In this document: positions 28,440 through 38,667 of the stretch, in pieces | Numbering within the stretch: position 1 is the stretch's first letter | Layout of the letters: the number at the start of each line of letters is the position of its first letter | NCBI GenBank assembly: GCA_949358305.1 | Contig: OX442314.1 | Location: 62,073,369 to 62,133,368, forward strand | DNA from: Strigamia acuminata | Taxonomy: Eukaryota; Arthropoda; Chilopoda; Geophilomorpha; Linotaeniidae | DNA length: 60,000 bases | Direction: 5' to 3' | Notes under the pieces: model-generated | The model's database searches: none | The model's input: only the letters and a program-made list of their open reading frames with translations | What the model was told of the DNA's origin: nothing | Position numbers and translations under genes: made by a program

Positions 28440-31205
28440 ATGGCACTACGTAAAACATGGGGACCATTAGACCCCGCTTGCATCACTCGTGGCGGGATAT
28501 TTCGAGGCGCGCTGCCCGATTTTTACCGACGATGTTTCGGCGAAGACGCCGACCCTTGGCGCCTGCGAATACTACATTCCCGATGCATCGCCCGACGTTG
28601 GGTACGAGACTGCACGCTCCTGGATACGTTCCCGGAGGGAATGCGCGAAGGCATCGCCACAGAGTTAGCTCGTGACGATGACCCGAAATCGCCGATTTTC
28701 CACCCCGGATTGTCAAGTCAGTACACTGGCAACCCGGCGGAGGAACACGTGCTGCATGCGTGGCGAGCAGCCGAGACAGAAGAGGCCCGTGAGGCCATCT
28801 ACCAGCATTATAGACAACAGCTGGTGGATACCGCTACGGCAGTGGCCGAGCGCATCCTCCAAAACGAGGGGATGACCGCGGATGATATTCATCTGTGGTT
28901 TGAGAGGCTGCGATTGGGAGAGAGTACGCCCCAGTGGAGACCTCGGATGGGAATTTTGACGTCCCAAGCCGAGATGTGGCAGCTCCACTACCTGGGGATT
29001 TTGGGGCCCAAGAGCAGCTACCCGCGGAAGCGCAAGCGCTCCAAAGGCGCCGGGGACAGCCAGTCGCGTTCCCCAGCGACAACCAAGAAGCAGCGTGTCG
29101 CTCAAAACACGACTGAAGGCAACGAAGCTGGGCCATCCACTAGTACGGTGCGTGACCCTTCGCAGTATTCCCGACCGCGAATTTTCATAAACCGTCAGAT
29201 TAAAGACGGTAAGGAGTGCAAGGAGGTTTGGATGTCTGGTGACGAAGAGCGAGTCTCTCGTCCCAGCACTTCTAGACGTCCGCTGACTCATCGCGAGCAG
29301 CGGAAAAAAGATCGCAAAGAGCGATACTTCGCGAGGTGCGAAGCTCGGGGCCGTCCCATCCCCGAACCCGCCTACGCCTCCAAGAGAGCGGGTCGACGAG
29401 GTGGTAGCCAGTCAGGTGAGCGAAACGTCCCAGCGGCAGATACGCGGGACCTTCGCGAGATTCTGACTCAGATGAAGCGGACGAAACTGACACGTTTCGA
29501 TCCCGCGATGAAACACGCCAGGAAGATGGGTGTTGTCACCGACGGGAAGGTGACCCCACACGAGGTGGCAAGGTGGCTCGCAGACTACATTAATTCGCGA
29601 CCACGACCCGATGGCATGCCAACCGCCATCGTGCAGCCTTCAGGCTCCGGACAACATCTCCCGGCGCTCCAAGTCGCAATGACTGGAGTGCAGACGACGG
29701 AGACGCCACCACCGCCGACGCAGCCAACACCACCGCTGCCGACGCCGACGCTGCCGACCAAGACGCAGCCGCCTCCGAACCTGCCGCCGCCGTCGTTGTT
29801 GAATTCGAGCGATCCGCCGGATTTACCCACCGACCGCTCAGTCCCTCTCCCCGTTGGACAGAGCATTGCGCAGGAATGTCGAGCCAATTTGACCGGCATT
29901 TACAGGCCGAGCCAACCCCGATCCGGTTCCTCGGCCCTGTTTTTCGAGAGGCGAGACGAAGAAGCGCGACTCGCGAGAGAAGCCGCCAATCCGACTATCT
30001 CCGAGCTCTCAGCGTTTCGCTTCGTGATGGAAGACCCAAGAGTCTCCGCGCCCGCCTTGCGAGGTGTGGATCAGGCCCAGCGATATTTCATCGAATGGGC
30101 AACGGCGATGATGAGTAAGCTCTCGTGTGCCTTCACTGCGGATTCGGAGCGATCGAATCCAGTGAATCGTCGCAGCCTACAGCTATCATTGACCAAGGTC
30201 ATGATGCAGCTGCTAACCCCAGCACTCTTCGGAGAAGGGCGTCAGGCGATGGCCGCATGGTCTGTCGTGGACAGAGAGGGTGTACAGGTTCCCCGTGCAC
30301 TCCTCGCAGAGTGGAGCTCCATTCTGCCCGACCCTGTGTTGACTCGGTACGAGCTAACCAGGGATGTGGTAAACCCCGAATTTGAGGGGTACAAGTTGCG
30401 AAGCACGGCGTTTCGTTATACCTCCGCCACCTGGACAGCGGCGCCTACCCAACAACTGCGCGCCTTGACCATCCAGACGGAAGAATCGGCAGAGGATGTA
30501 GAAATGGTGATCTCGCCGACGAGCGGAGTTCCGATTCCGCCACCGATGCCTGCGGAGATATCCCCGCAAGGACCCGCCCTGTTCGAAGTAGCGGGTAGAC
30601 CAAAGCGCTTGCTGTGCCGAACGCCACCCGTCAGGTCCGTCGAGCAAACGAAGCCGACACCGCCCGGGACCTCACCGGCCCGAGCGGCGACAACGACGCA
30701 AGCCGCTATTCCCGCGGCCACCCAGAAGCCGAAGCCGGCACCGCCTCCGCCAGACTATTACGGGCGAATCATCGAAGAGTTTCCCCATCTCTCGATGACG
30801 ACGGCGACCAGGAGGTTTATCCTCGCGCAGCGGGACAAAGGCAAATCGGTCTTCATCTGGCTTCACAACCAGATACGGAAGACTAAAGACCTCATCTTCC
30901 ACCAGAGGTTGCTGAGAGCCCACCGTGCGCCAGTGACGCCAGCGGAAGCCAATGCCATCCGGCATACGAACACCGGCTTCTCCGCCTACATCCCGAGCGT
31001 TTGGTTACACGAGAGGACGCGTGCCCCGCATGAGCCAGTTGACGGCCATGCATTATGCTTCATTACGGAGCATGAGGACCCCCGAGATCGGTCCTCGGCG
31101 TTAGTAGGCGATCTACCCGCGCCACCCGGCACTCAACCGCCTGTCCCTGGAGTGAGTTACGCCCAGGTGACGGACTCAGTGTCGGGTCCCCCAGGAAAGA
31201 AGTGA
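28440..31205 (+). CDS. Gypsy A third ORF, 921-aa protein of unknown function
   Basis: First ATG directly follows a splice acceptor; upstream in frame there are only non-ATG codons. It has no signal peptide, membrane segment or Cys pattern, so it does not look like an envelope protein. Visible parts: a Trp/Arg-rich N-terminal domain (residues 1-190), basic nuclear-localisation-like clusters (YPRKRKRSKG, TKKQRV, HREQRKKDRKERY), a proline-rich linker (about 410-460, PPPPTQPTPPLPTP), and a folded-looking region (about 490-660, with a QRYFIEWATAMMSK segment). A second Pro-rich stretch precedes a C-terminal domain with RFILAQRDKGKSVFIWLHNQ. It ends just before the PPT. I do not recognise the family. 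Likely a nuclear accessory protein of the element. Confidence 0.75.
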   Translation: MALRKTWGPLDPACITRGGIFRGALPDFYRRCFGEDADPWRLRILHSRCIARRWVRDCTLLDTFPEGMREGIATELARDDDPKSPIFHPGLSSQYTGNPAEEHVLHAWRAAETEEAREAIYQHYRQQLVDTATAVAERILQNEGMTADDIHLWFERLRLGESTPQWRPRMGILTSQAEMWQLHYLGILGPKSSYPRKRKRSKGAGDSQSRSPATTKKQRVAQNTTEGNEAGPSTSTVRDPSQYSRPRIFINRQIKDGKECKEVWMSGDEERVSRPSTSRRPLTHREQRKKDRKERYFARCEARGRPIPEPAYASKRAGRRGGSQSGERNVPAADTRDLREILTQMKRTKLTRFDPAMKHARKMGVVTDGKVTPHEVARWLADYINSRPRPDGMPTAIVQPSGSGQHLPALQVAMTGVQTTETPPPPTQPTPPLPTPTLPTKTQPPPNLPPPSLLNSSDPPDLPTDRSVPLPVGQSIAQECRANLTGIYRPSQPRSGSSALFFERRDEEARLAREAANPTISELSAFRFVMEDPRVSAPALRGVDQAQRYFIEWATAMMSKLSCAFTADSERSNPVNRRSLQLSLTKVMMQLLTPALFGEGRQAMAAWSVVDREGVQVPRALLAEWSSILPDPVLTRYELTRDVVNPEFEGYKLRSTAFRYTSATWTAAPTQQLRALTIQTEESAEDVEMVISPTSGVPIPPPMPAEISPQGPALFEVAGRPKRLLCRTPPVRSVEQTKPTPPGTSPARAATTTQAAIPAATQKPKPAPPPPDYYGRIIEEFPHLSMTTATRRFILAQRDKGKSVFIWLHNQIRKTKDLIFHQRLLRAHRAPVTPAEANAIRHTNTGFSAYIPSVWLHERTRAPHEPVDGHALCFITEHEDPRDRSSALVGDLPAPPGTQPPVPGVSYAQVTDSVSGPPGKK

Positions 31206-31230
31206 TCGCTCAGCCCCACGGTCTGAGCTC

Positions 31231-31241
31231 GGAGGGGGAAG
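31231..31241 (+). other. Gypsy A polypurine tract
   Basis: GGAGGGGGAAG directly abuts the 3' LTR and would prime plus-strand DNA synthesis. Confidence 0.88.
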
Positions 31242-32261
31242 TGTTGTGACCCGACTGGACCGGGGTCAACGAAGAGTTTCTCTCGTGACCTCGTTTCGGG
31301 TGTAAGGGGAGCCGCAAGCGCGTCTCCCTTCCCTCAGTGCATTGACATCTAGTCAATGGACAGGCGTCTGCCCTGAGGGAGTGGGGATGGCTCGTCCACC
31401 CCACCATTGGGTGATTCCGGTCACCTGTCAACCCCGCTTTGTGCAAAGGAATGTGCCTTGCACTGAGCGGACAGAACCAACACAACCATCAAACGAGAAA
31501 CACACGTAAAACCCGTCGTCCTACAAGATCAGGCCCAAGTAAATATACTGGGATTGACCAAGGACAAAGGACAATTTACCGTGAGTACGTTTGGTCAGTG
31601 TCAAACTCCGCAGAGTAACCTGCGAGATAAGATTACCACACTATTTTAGCACACCAGCTAGAAATAGTAAAAACCACTCCAGTTTAGCGAGTTGTGCAGA
31701 CAAACGGTCGCACAAGCCTAAACTGCAGTAAAACCACGACGAGCGTTCCCGCCGCTGTGTGACCGCCGGGAGCCAGAAGAGTCCGCCGCTGTGTGATCGC
31801 CGGACACCACACAAAAACCTAGACAACAGCCCGAAGTAAGCCTTTTAACTAAGCATTCACTCGCGCCCGACCAGCGTGAGCCCGAAGGACCAGCCAGAGA
31901 CGAGCCGAGGACGCCATATTGCCACGCCGGCCCAAGACGACACCACGTTGCCACAACGAGGACGCCATCTTGGACACGACCGAGACAACAGACGACCTCG
32001 CCGATTCCAGCCAGCTTTCATCATACCTTTACCTTTCCATTTCCCTTCACCCATTCCGATTTACCTTTTACCTACCTTTTATATATATATATATATAAGA
32101 TATATCTGTACATTGTCCCACAGAATAAATCTATATTATATTTTACCTTTTATATCTGTGTAATCATTTCTTTGGGTAAACCGCTTGAGCAAAGCGGTAG
32201 TGAGTTAGTCGAATTAAGTAATCAACCCACGAGTTAGCGACGGTTAGAGTTGAGCGCGACA
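31242..32261 (+). repeat. Gypsy A 3' LTR
   Basis: 1020 bp, apparently identical to 13298-14317, followed by AAGT (32262-32265), the right target duplication. Confidence 0.96.
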
Positions 32262-32265
32262 AAGT

Positions 32266-35093
32266 GCCTATTGTTTCAGGCACGTGCTTCCACGTGCCTT
32301 TTATTGTTGAGCAATTTCTTGGGCAGTTGCGCTCCTGTTGCTAGCATTGCCGCGCGTTCTCCGCGCGTGTACTCGCGCGTTTCGCATCACACACATTCAG
32401 GTTCGATGGCCTATCGCGGCGGCACATTGTGTGGCATAGCGCGGCACGTTGCAATTACGTGACGTGGCACGTTGCTGTTACGTGACGCGATAGCCAGTAT
32501 TTAAGCAGGGGATTCCATCATCGTTTACACAAATGCGCATTGCAACGTGGAGGCGCATTCGAGTCCTTTTCCCAAGCGAAATCGTATTCGATTCGCTTTC
32601 GAATCGAATACGAATTTTGCCCTTCTTCAACGCGAAATCGTATTCGACTCGTTTTCGAGTCGAATGCGAGTTTTGCCCTTCTTCAACGCGAAATCGTATT
32701 CGACTCGTTTTCGAGTCGAATGCGAGTTTTGCCTTTTCTCAACGCGAAATCGTATTCGATTCGCTTTCGAATCGTATACGAGATGGTCGATGATTTTTGT
32801 TTCCCGGACTTTGATTCGTATTCGAGTTGTTACGAGTTCGTATTTTGATCGTATTCGTATTCGAATCGAATTCGATTCGTATTCGAATCGAATACGAATC
32901 GAATTCGAGTCGTATTCGAGATGGTCGATGATTTCCACTCGCTCGTATACGCGTTGTATACGAGCTCGTATTTTGATCGTAATCGTAAACGAATCGTTTA
33001 CAAGTCGTATACAAGTTGTATACGACGTGTATACACCTCGTATACGAACGAAGTTTGGAAAATCCACCGGATACTTACTACGACATGAAAACACATAGTA
33101 GTCACATACGTCTTATTTGGAAATTGTGTTTTCACAAACTTCGTTCGTATACGAGGTGTATACACGTCGTATACAACTTGTATACGACTTGTAAACGATT
33201 CGTTTACGATTACGATCAAAATACGAGCTCGTATACAACGCGTATACGAGCGAGTGGAAATCATCGACCATCTCGAATACGACTCGAATTCGATTCGTAT
33301 TCGATTCGAATACGATTCGAATTCGATTCGAATACGAATACGATCAAAATACGAACTCGTAACAACTCGAATACGAGATAGTCGATGACCCGTTCCCGGA
33401 CTTTGACTCGTACGACTCGTATTCGAGATGTATTCGAGATGTATTCGAATCGTATTCGAGTCGTATTCGAGATGGTCGATGATTTCCACTCGCTCGTATA
33501 CGCGTTGTATACGAGCTCGTATTTTGATCGTAATCGTAAACGAATTGTTTACAAGTCGTATACAAGTTGTATACGACGTGTATACACCTCGTATACGAAC
33601 GAAGTTTGTGAAAACACAATTTCCAAATAAGACGTATGTGACTACTATGTGTTTTCATGTCGTAGTAAGTATCCGGTGGATTTTCCAAACTTCGTTCGTA
33701 TACGAGGTGTATACACGTCGTATACAACTTGTATACGACTTGTAAACGATTCGTTTACGATTACGATCAAAATACGAGCTCGTATACATCGCGTATACGA
33801 GCGAGTGGAAATCATCGACCATCTCGAATGCGACTCGAATACGATTCGAATACATCTCGAATACATCTCGAATACGAGTCGTACGAGTCAAAGTCCGGGA
33901 ACGGGTCATCGACTATCTCGTATTCGACTCGAAAACGAGTCGAATACGATTTCGCGTTGAAGAAGGGCAAAACTCGTATTTGACTCGAAAACGAGTCGAA
34001 TACGATTTCGCGTTGAAGAAGGGCAAAACTCGTATTCGACTCGAAAACGAGTCGAATACGATTTCGCGTTGAAGAAGGGCAAAATTCGCATTCGACTCGA
34101 AAACGAGTCGAATACGATTTCGCGTTGAAGAAGGGCAAAACTCGTATTTGACTCGAAAACGAGTCGAATACGATTTCGCGTTGAAGAAGGGCAAAACTCG
34201 TATTCGACTCGAAAACGAGTCGAATACGATTTCGCGTTGAAGAAGGGCAAAATTCGCATTCGACTCGAAAACGAGTCGAATACGATTTCGCGTTGAAGAA
34301 GGGCAAAACTCGCATTCGACTCGAAAACGAGTCGAATACGATTTCGCGTTGAAGAAGGGCAAAATTCGCATTCGACTCGATAACGAGTCGAATACGATTT
34401 CGCGTTGAAGAAGGGCAAAATTCGCATTCGACTCGAAAGCGAGTCGAATACGATTTCGCGTTGTAGAAGGGCAAAATTCGTACTCGACTCGAAAACGAGT
34501 CGAATACGATTTCGCGTTGAAGAAGGGCAAAATTCGTACTCGACTCGAAAACGAGTCGAATACGATTTCGCGTTGAAGAAGGGCAAAATTCGTACTCGAC
34601 TCGAAAACGAGTCGAATACGATTTCGCGTTGAAGAAGGGCAAAATTCGCATTCGACTCGAAAACGAGTCGAATACGATTTCGCGTTGAAGAAGGGCAAAA
34701 TTCGTACTCGACTAGAAAGCGAGTCGAATACGAGATCATTTTTTGATCTGGGTCGTGAATGCGTCCGTATGTCACGCGAACGCGTGTTGGAGTCGATTCC
34801 GAGTTCGTATTCCATCTTGAACGCGCATTGGAGACGTAAACCAGTTTATTTTACCCACTCTCGCTCGATCCCGCTTCATCGCTCCTTGTCGCTCCTGTGA
34901 AAAAAAATACATGAGAATGTGCAGAAATGAACCTTCCAATACTCACATGAAAATTGACAACCTTGACACAAAACAGTCTATTGACACTCCCAACACCACC
35001 CCGGATGTTTTCCGGAAGAGTTTGGTCCACCCGGAATCCCCAGAATAGTCGCCCCCGAAATGCGGATTTCGCGGAAGCCAATCCGCGAAAAGG
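32266..35093. repeat. Duplicated segment, copy B, right part
   Basis: Continues copy B from the equivalent of 1094. The left 56-bp array has four units (two fewer than copy A), and an 11-bp ATTCGAGATGT-type repeat is added near 33430. The rest matches through the equivalent of 4022. The foldback structure spans about 32517-34846. It stops abruptly where Gypsy B integrase sequence begins. Confidence 0.94.
32548..34733. repeat. Foldback with 56-bp array arms (copy B)
   Basis: Same design as 1376-3662: left array about 32548-32795, nested inverted centre 32796-33906, right inverted array 33907-34733. Copy B offers a direct comparison of arm stability. Confidence 0.85.
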
Positions 35094-38000
35094 GTATTTA
35101 ATAAAAATGGCGTCGATCCGGTTGCTTCGGATTTTGCCGTTCTGGATGCAAATGCAAATTCATTCAGAAAACGTGGCCAGTGAGAGTGCACATCAGAATA
35201 AATCGCAAGCATTATTTTGATGTCTCTGTTTTCCCGTTCTGTGGGGTTGGCCTGAGCATGATAAGGACTTATATGAGTCATTTTAATGTTATGCCTTTTG
35301 CAGAAACCCTCATAGATGGTTGATGCAAACTGTTTTCCATTATCACTGATAATTTTCCTGGGGTATCCCCATCTATGTACGATATCACCTAACTTTGTTA
35401 TAATTGCTTCACTTGAAGCTTTGCTTAACGGGGCTAATTCTACCCATTTAGTACATTGATCAATTCCTACTAAAATATATTTATGTTGGTACTGACCAGC
35501 GGGTTTGGGACCCATGAAGTCTAAACAAAGAACTTCCCATGGCTGTGCCATATTGTGAGGAGTATAACTCGCTCTGTGTTTGCGGTGTTGACTAGGTTTG
35601 TATTGTTGGCAATGAACACAACTACGAACATAATTACACGTGTCTTTGCTCATTTTAGGCCAATAATAGATGAGTTTCGCTCGTTCGAGCGTTTTACTCA
35701 TCCCCGCGTGTCCACTTAACGGATGTCCGTGGCATGCGAACAACACTCGTCGTACTAAAGACGGTGGAATCACCGCTTTAAATCCGTTGCCGGAATCATT
35801 TAATTCTTCTTCAAATGTTGGTTTGAAGAAGATTAACATTTCAGAATCATTACTATTCTCATCTTCATTATCATGATTTTCTTTGAAATCTAGTTGGTAG
35901 CCTTTGATGTCTTTCATCCAGCGCTTAGTTTTCTTATTTTTCTTTTGCTCAACTTCATCTAACTTTAGATGAGTTATTATTTTTCTACATTCATAATCTT
36001 TGAGCTGAGCTTCTATGATTTCTGCTCTGGTAGGAGGAACTATACTTAGTACTTCGGTTAAAGCACTAAATAAAGTTTCTGGTTCTACATGACCTTTCTC
36101 CCCCTTTTCCAAAGAATTATTTAATTTTTTGGAATAATCAAACTTTACTGACACGTTTGTTAAGAACTGACAGGGTTTTGGTTCTTCTCTACGAGTAACT
36201 TCTTTATTTCCGTCCCACTCGGGCCAGAATTGAGTTATTTCTGTGGGTTCGATATAATCATCTTTCGGAATGTCTTCAATACTCAAAGGAGCTCTTGAAA
36301 ATGCGTCTGCGACTTGATTTTGAGTACCACGACGATACTTAATTTTAAAGGCGCCGCATTGCAGTTTAATTGCCCATCGGCCAAAACGACCAGAAGGTTC
36401 TGGCGTCCCCATTAGCCATTTTAAGGCTTCTGCATCTGACTCCAGGGTGAAAGACGTGTATTCTATGTAAGGGCGGAAACGTTCTACAGCCCATACTACC
36501 GCTAGACACTCTAGTTCGGGAGTAGTGTAACGTTGCTCGGCTCCTCGAAGTACGCGACTAGCGTAAGCTACGGGTCTTGGAGTTTTAATCCATTTGTCCT
36601 TGTTTTTGTCAAGAAAATCCACATCTTGGCATAATACCGCTCCTAATCCTGAATGTGAAGCGTCTGTTAGAATCACAAAGGGTTCGAGCATATTAGGCAT
36701 TAACAAAACTTGAGTTTCGTCGCATAAGATGTCTTTAATTTTTTCGAAAGCGTCTATTTGCTCTTGTCCCCAGACAAAGGTTGCTTTCTCGTGCATTATG
36801 CTAGTCAGTGGAGTAGCAATTTCACCGTGGTTAGGAATAAACTTCCTAAAGAAATTTGCCAACCCGTGAAACCTTTGTACATCTTTCGATGTTTTTGGGG
36901 TGGGAAATTTTCGTACTGACGCGATTTTATCAGGATCCGGGGCCAATCCATTTGGCGTGATTAGGTGTCCCAGAAATTTTAGTGTAGTTCTGCCGAACTT
37001 AGACTTTTCTTTATTTACGGACAAGTTTGCTTTGTCTAGTCGTTCTAATACATCTTTAATATGACCGAGATGTTGATCCCAAGTCCGAGAAAAGATAATT
37101 ACATCGTCTAAATAGACTAATGCATGTTTATATAACGCGTCACCCATAACTTGTTCCATTAGGGCTTGAAATGTACAAGGCGCGTTACATAACCCAAATG
37201 GCATACGTACAAATTGATAGTTGCCTTTCGGGGTATAGAAAGCAGTTTTCTGCTTATCTTCGTCTTCCATCTCTACTTGATAATATCCTTTTGTAAGGTC
37301 AAGTGAGGTGAAGTATTTTGCCTGATTAGTATTGTGCATGAGCAAATCAATACTGGGCATTTGGATTGCATTGACCTCGGTGATCGCATTTAGCCATCGG
37401 TAATCAATACATAACCTATATGTGCCATTTGGTTTGGCAACTATTACGGGATGACTTATGTAAGGTCTCGTAGATTTCTCAATGAGGTTCTCTGCTTCTA
37501 GTTCTTCAACTAGCTTGGTCATAATAGCAATTTTAGCTGGATTGTACATGCGAAACGGTTGTTTTTTCCATTTCGCGTCCTTTTTAAACGTAATTTTATG
37601 CTTAGCAAGGTTCGTACAACCAACTTTGTCCCGAAAGACGTGCTTGATTCCAGAAATTACTTCTAGTAATTTGGTCTTATCCTCGTCGGAACAATCACAA
37701 TCTTTCACCAACAATTCTTCCCAATTGTCGGGTGTATGAGTGACTGTTCCATCGTCTCTTAGTGTGCGTAACCTCGCTAGACTGTCATTAAATTCGTTAT
37801 CCACGTAAGGCGCAGTCCAACCAGGTTTGTTGTCACAGTCAAATACAGCTCGTGCTGGATTTAAATTAATTGTTGTACGACGCATAAAATTGTGTCCTAA
37901 AATTAGGCCACACACATTTCGGTCTAAAATGATGAAATTCATTGGAGTGAATTCTACTCCATCTGCCCATTGAACACAAAGGGTTATTTGTCCTAGTGGG

Positions 38001-38476
38001 ATATGAGTTATGCCGACGGCACACACTTTCATATTTCGGGGGCAATCTTGAATGAAGTCAGGGGAGGCACAAGTACTGTCAAGTAATTGTAATCCAATAA
38101 AACATTGGGTGGCTCCTGAATCCATTAAAGCATTATAGGTGAGTCCACCTATTGTTATTTTCATTCGGGGGTCGTCGCTACTGTTTCCTAAACGTTTGAT
38201 GCGTTCAACTACTTCAGCTCTCTTGAGCTGATGTTCTTTGACATATTTACGAAGTCTATGATGTCTAGATAATTTCGAGGAGATATCTAAATTTTCCATC
38301 ATTGCCTCCAAACTTTCGCATACTCCTCCACTAGAACTAGTAGTTTCCTCTCGAACAGGAGGATTTACAGCGCTTTCAATTATTGCATTCAAGGACTCTC
38401 GCCAAGATTCGTCCCCCTTATCCGCAGGAAAGAGGTCGTCATCGAATGATGTAAATGGATTTTCAGTCTCTTCCAT
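35094..38476 (-). CDS. pol: Gypsy B Pol (PR-RT-RH-IN), 3'-truncated
   Basis: ATG at 38476, but the frame is open upstream to the gag stop and is probably entered by -1 frameshifting at 38671-38677. Order: protease (ALMDSGATQCF, near residue 117 from this ATG), RT (VYLDDVIIFS, near 453), RNase H (LTDASHSGLGAVL, near 600), integrase HHCC finger (about 915-960) and the triad seen as CLDFMG, SDNGKQF and NPTEREN. After the last catalytic Glu the protein runs about 40 residues and then crosses into copy B DNA, where 50 unrelated codons lead to a stop at 34943. The GPY/F region and tail are lost. RT and protease look intact; integration would be impaired. Confidence 0.93.
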
Positions 38477-38667
38477 CGAAAAAGGAGTGTTGGGATAAGG
38501 TTCCTTAAATACATACTTTGGATTCCTTTTCCTAGTTTTACGATTAGGTCGTTTAATTTCCTCATCTTGAATTACTAATTTGTTCAGCGTTTCGTTTAGA
38601 ACATTTTCTATTTCTGAGGATAATGTACTACTCTGGTTTTTTAGGGGGTTTTCGGTAACCCCCTCTA

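Larger units (their letters stand above)
13298..32261 (+). mobile_element. Gypsy A: giant Ty3/Gypsy LTR retrotransposon with nested DIRS
   Basis: Bounded by two 1020-bp LTRs (TGTTGTGACC...GCGACA) and the target duplication AAGT (13294-13297 and 32262-32265). Internal order is PBS, gag, pol, DIRS insertion inside pol, pol end, a hairpin-rich spacer, a short acidic first exon, a long third ORF, PPT and LTR. PR-RT-RH-IN order places it in Ty3/Gypsy. Without the DIRS it is about 13.5 kb, well above the 5-8 kb typical of the superfamily. Apparently identical LTRs point to a recent insertion. Confidence 0.96.

Noticed and set aside
28440-31205. Envelope-like protein
   Set aside because: No signal peptide, transmembrane helix, furin-like site in an extracellular context or Cys pattern; the basic NLS-like clusters point to the nucleus.
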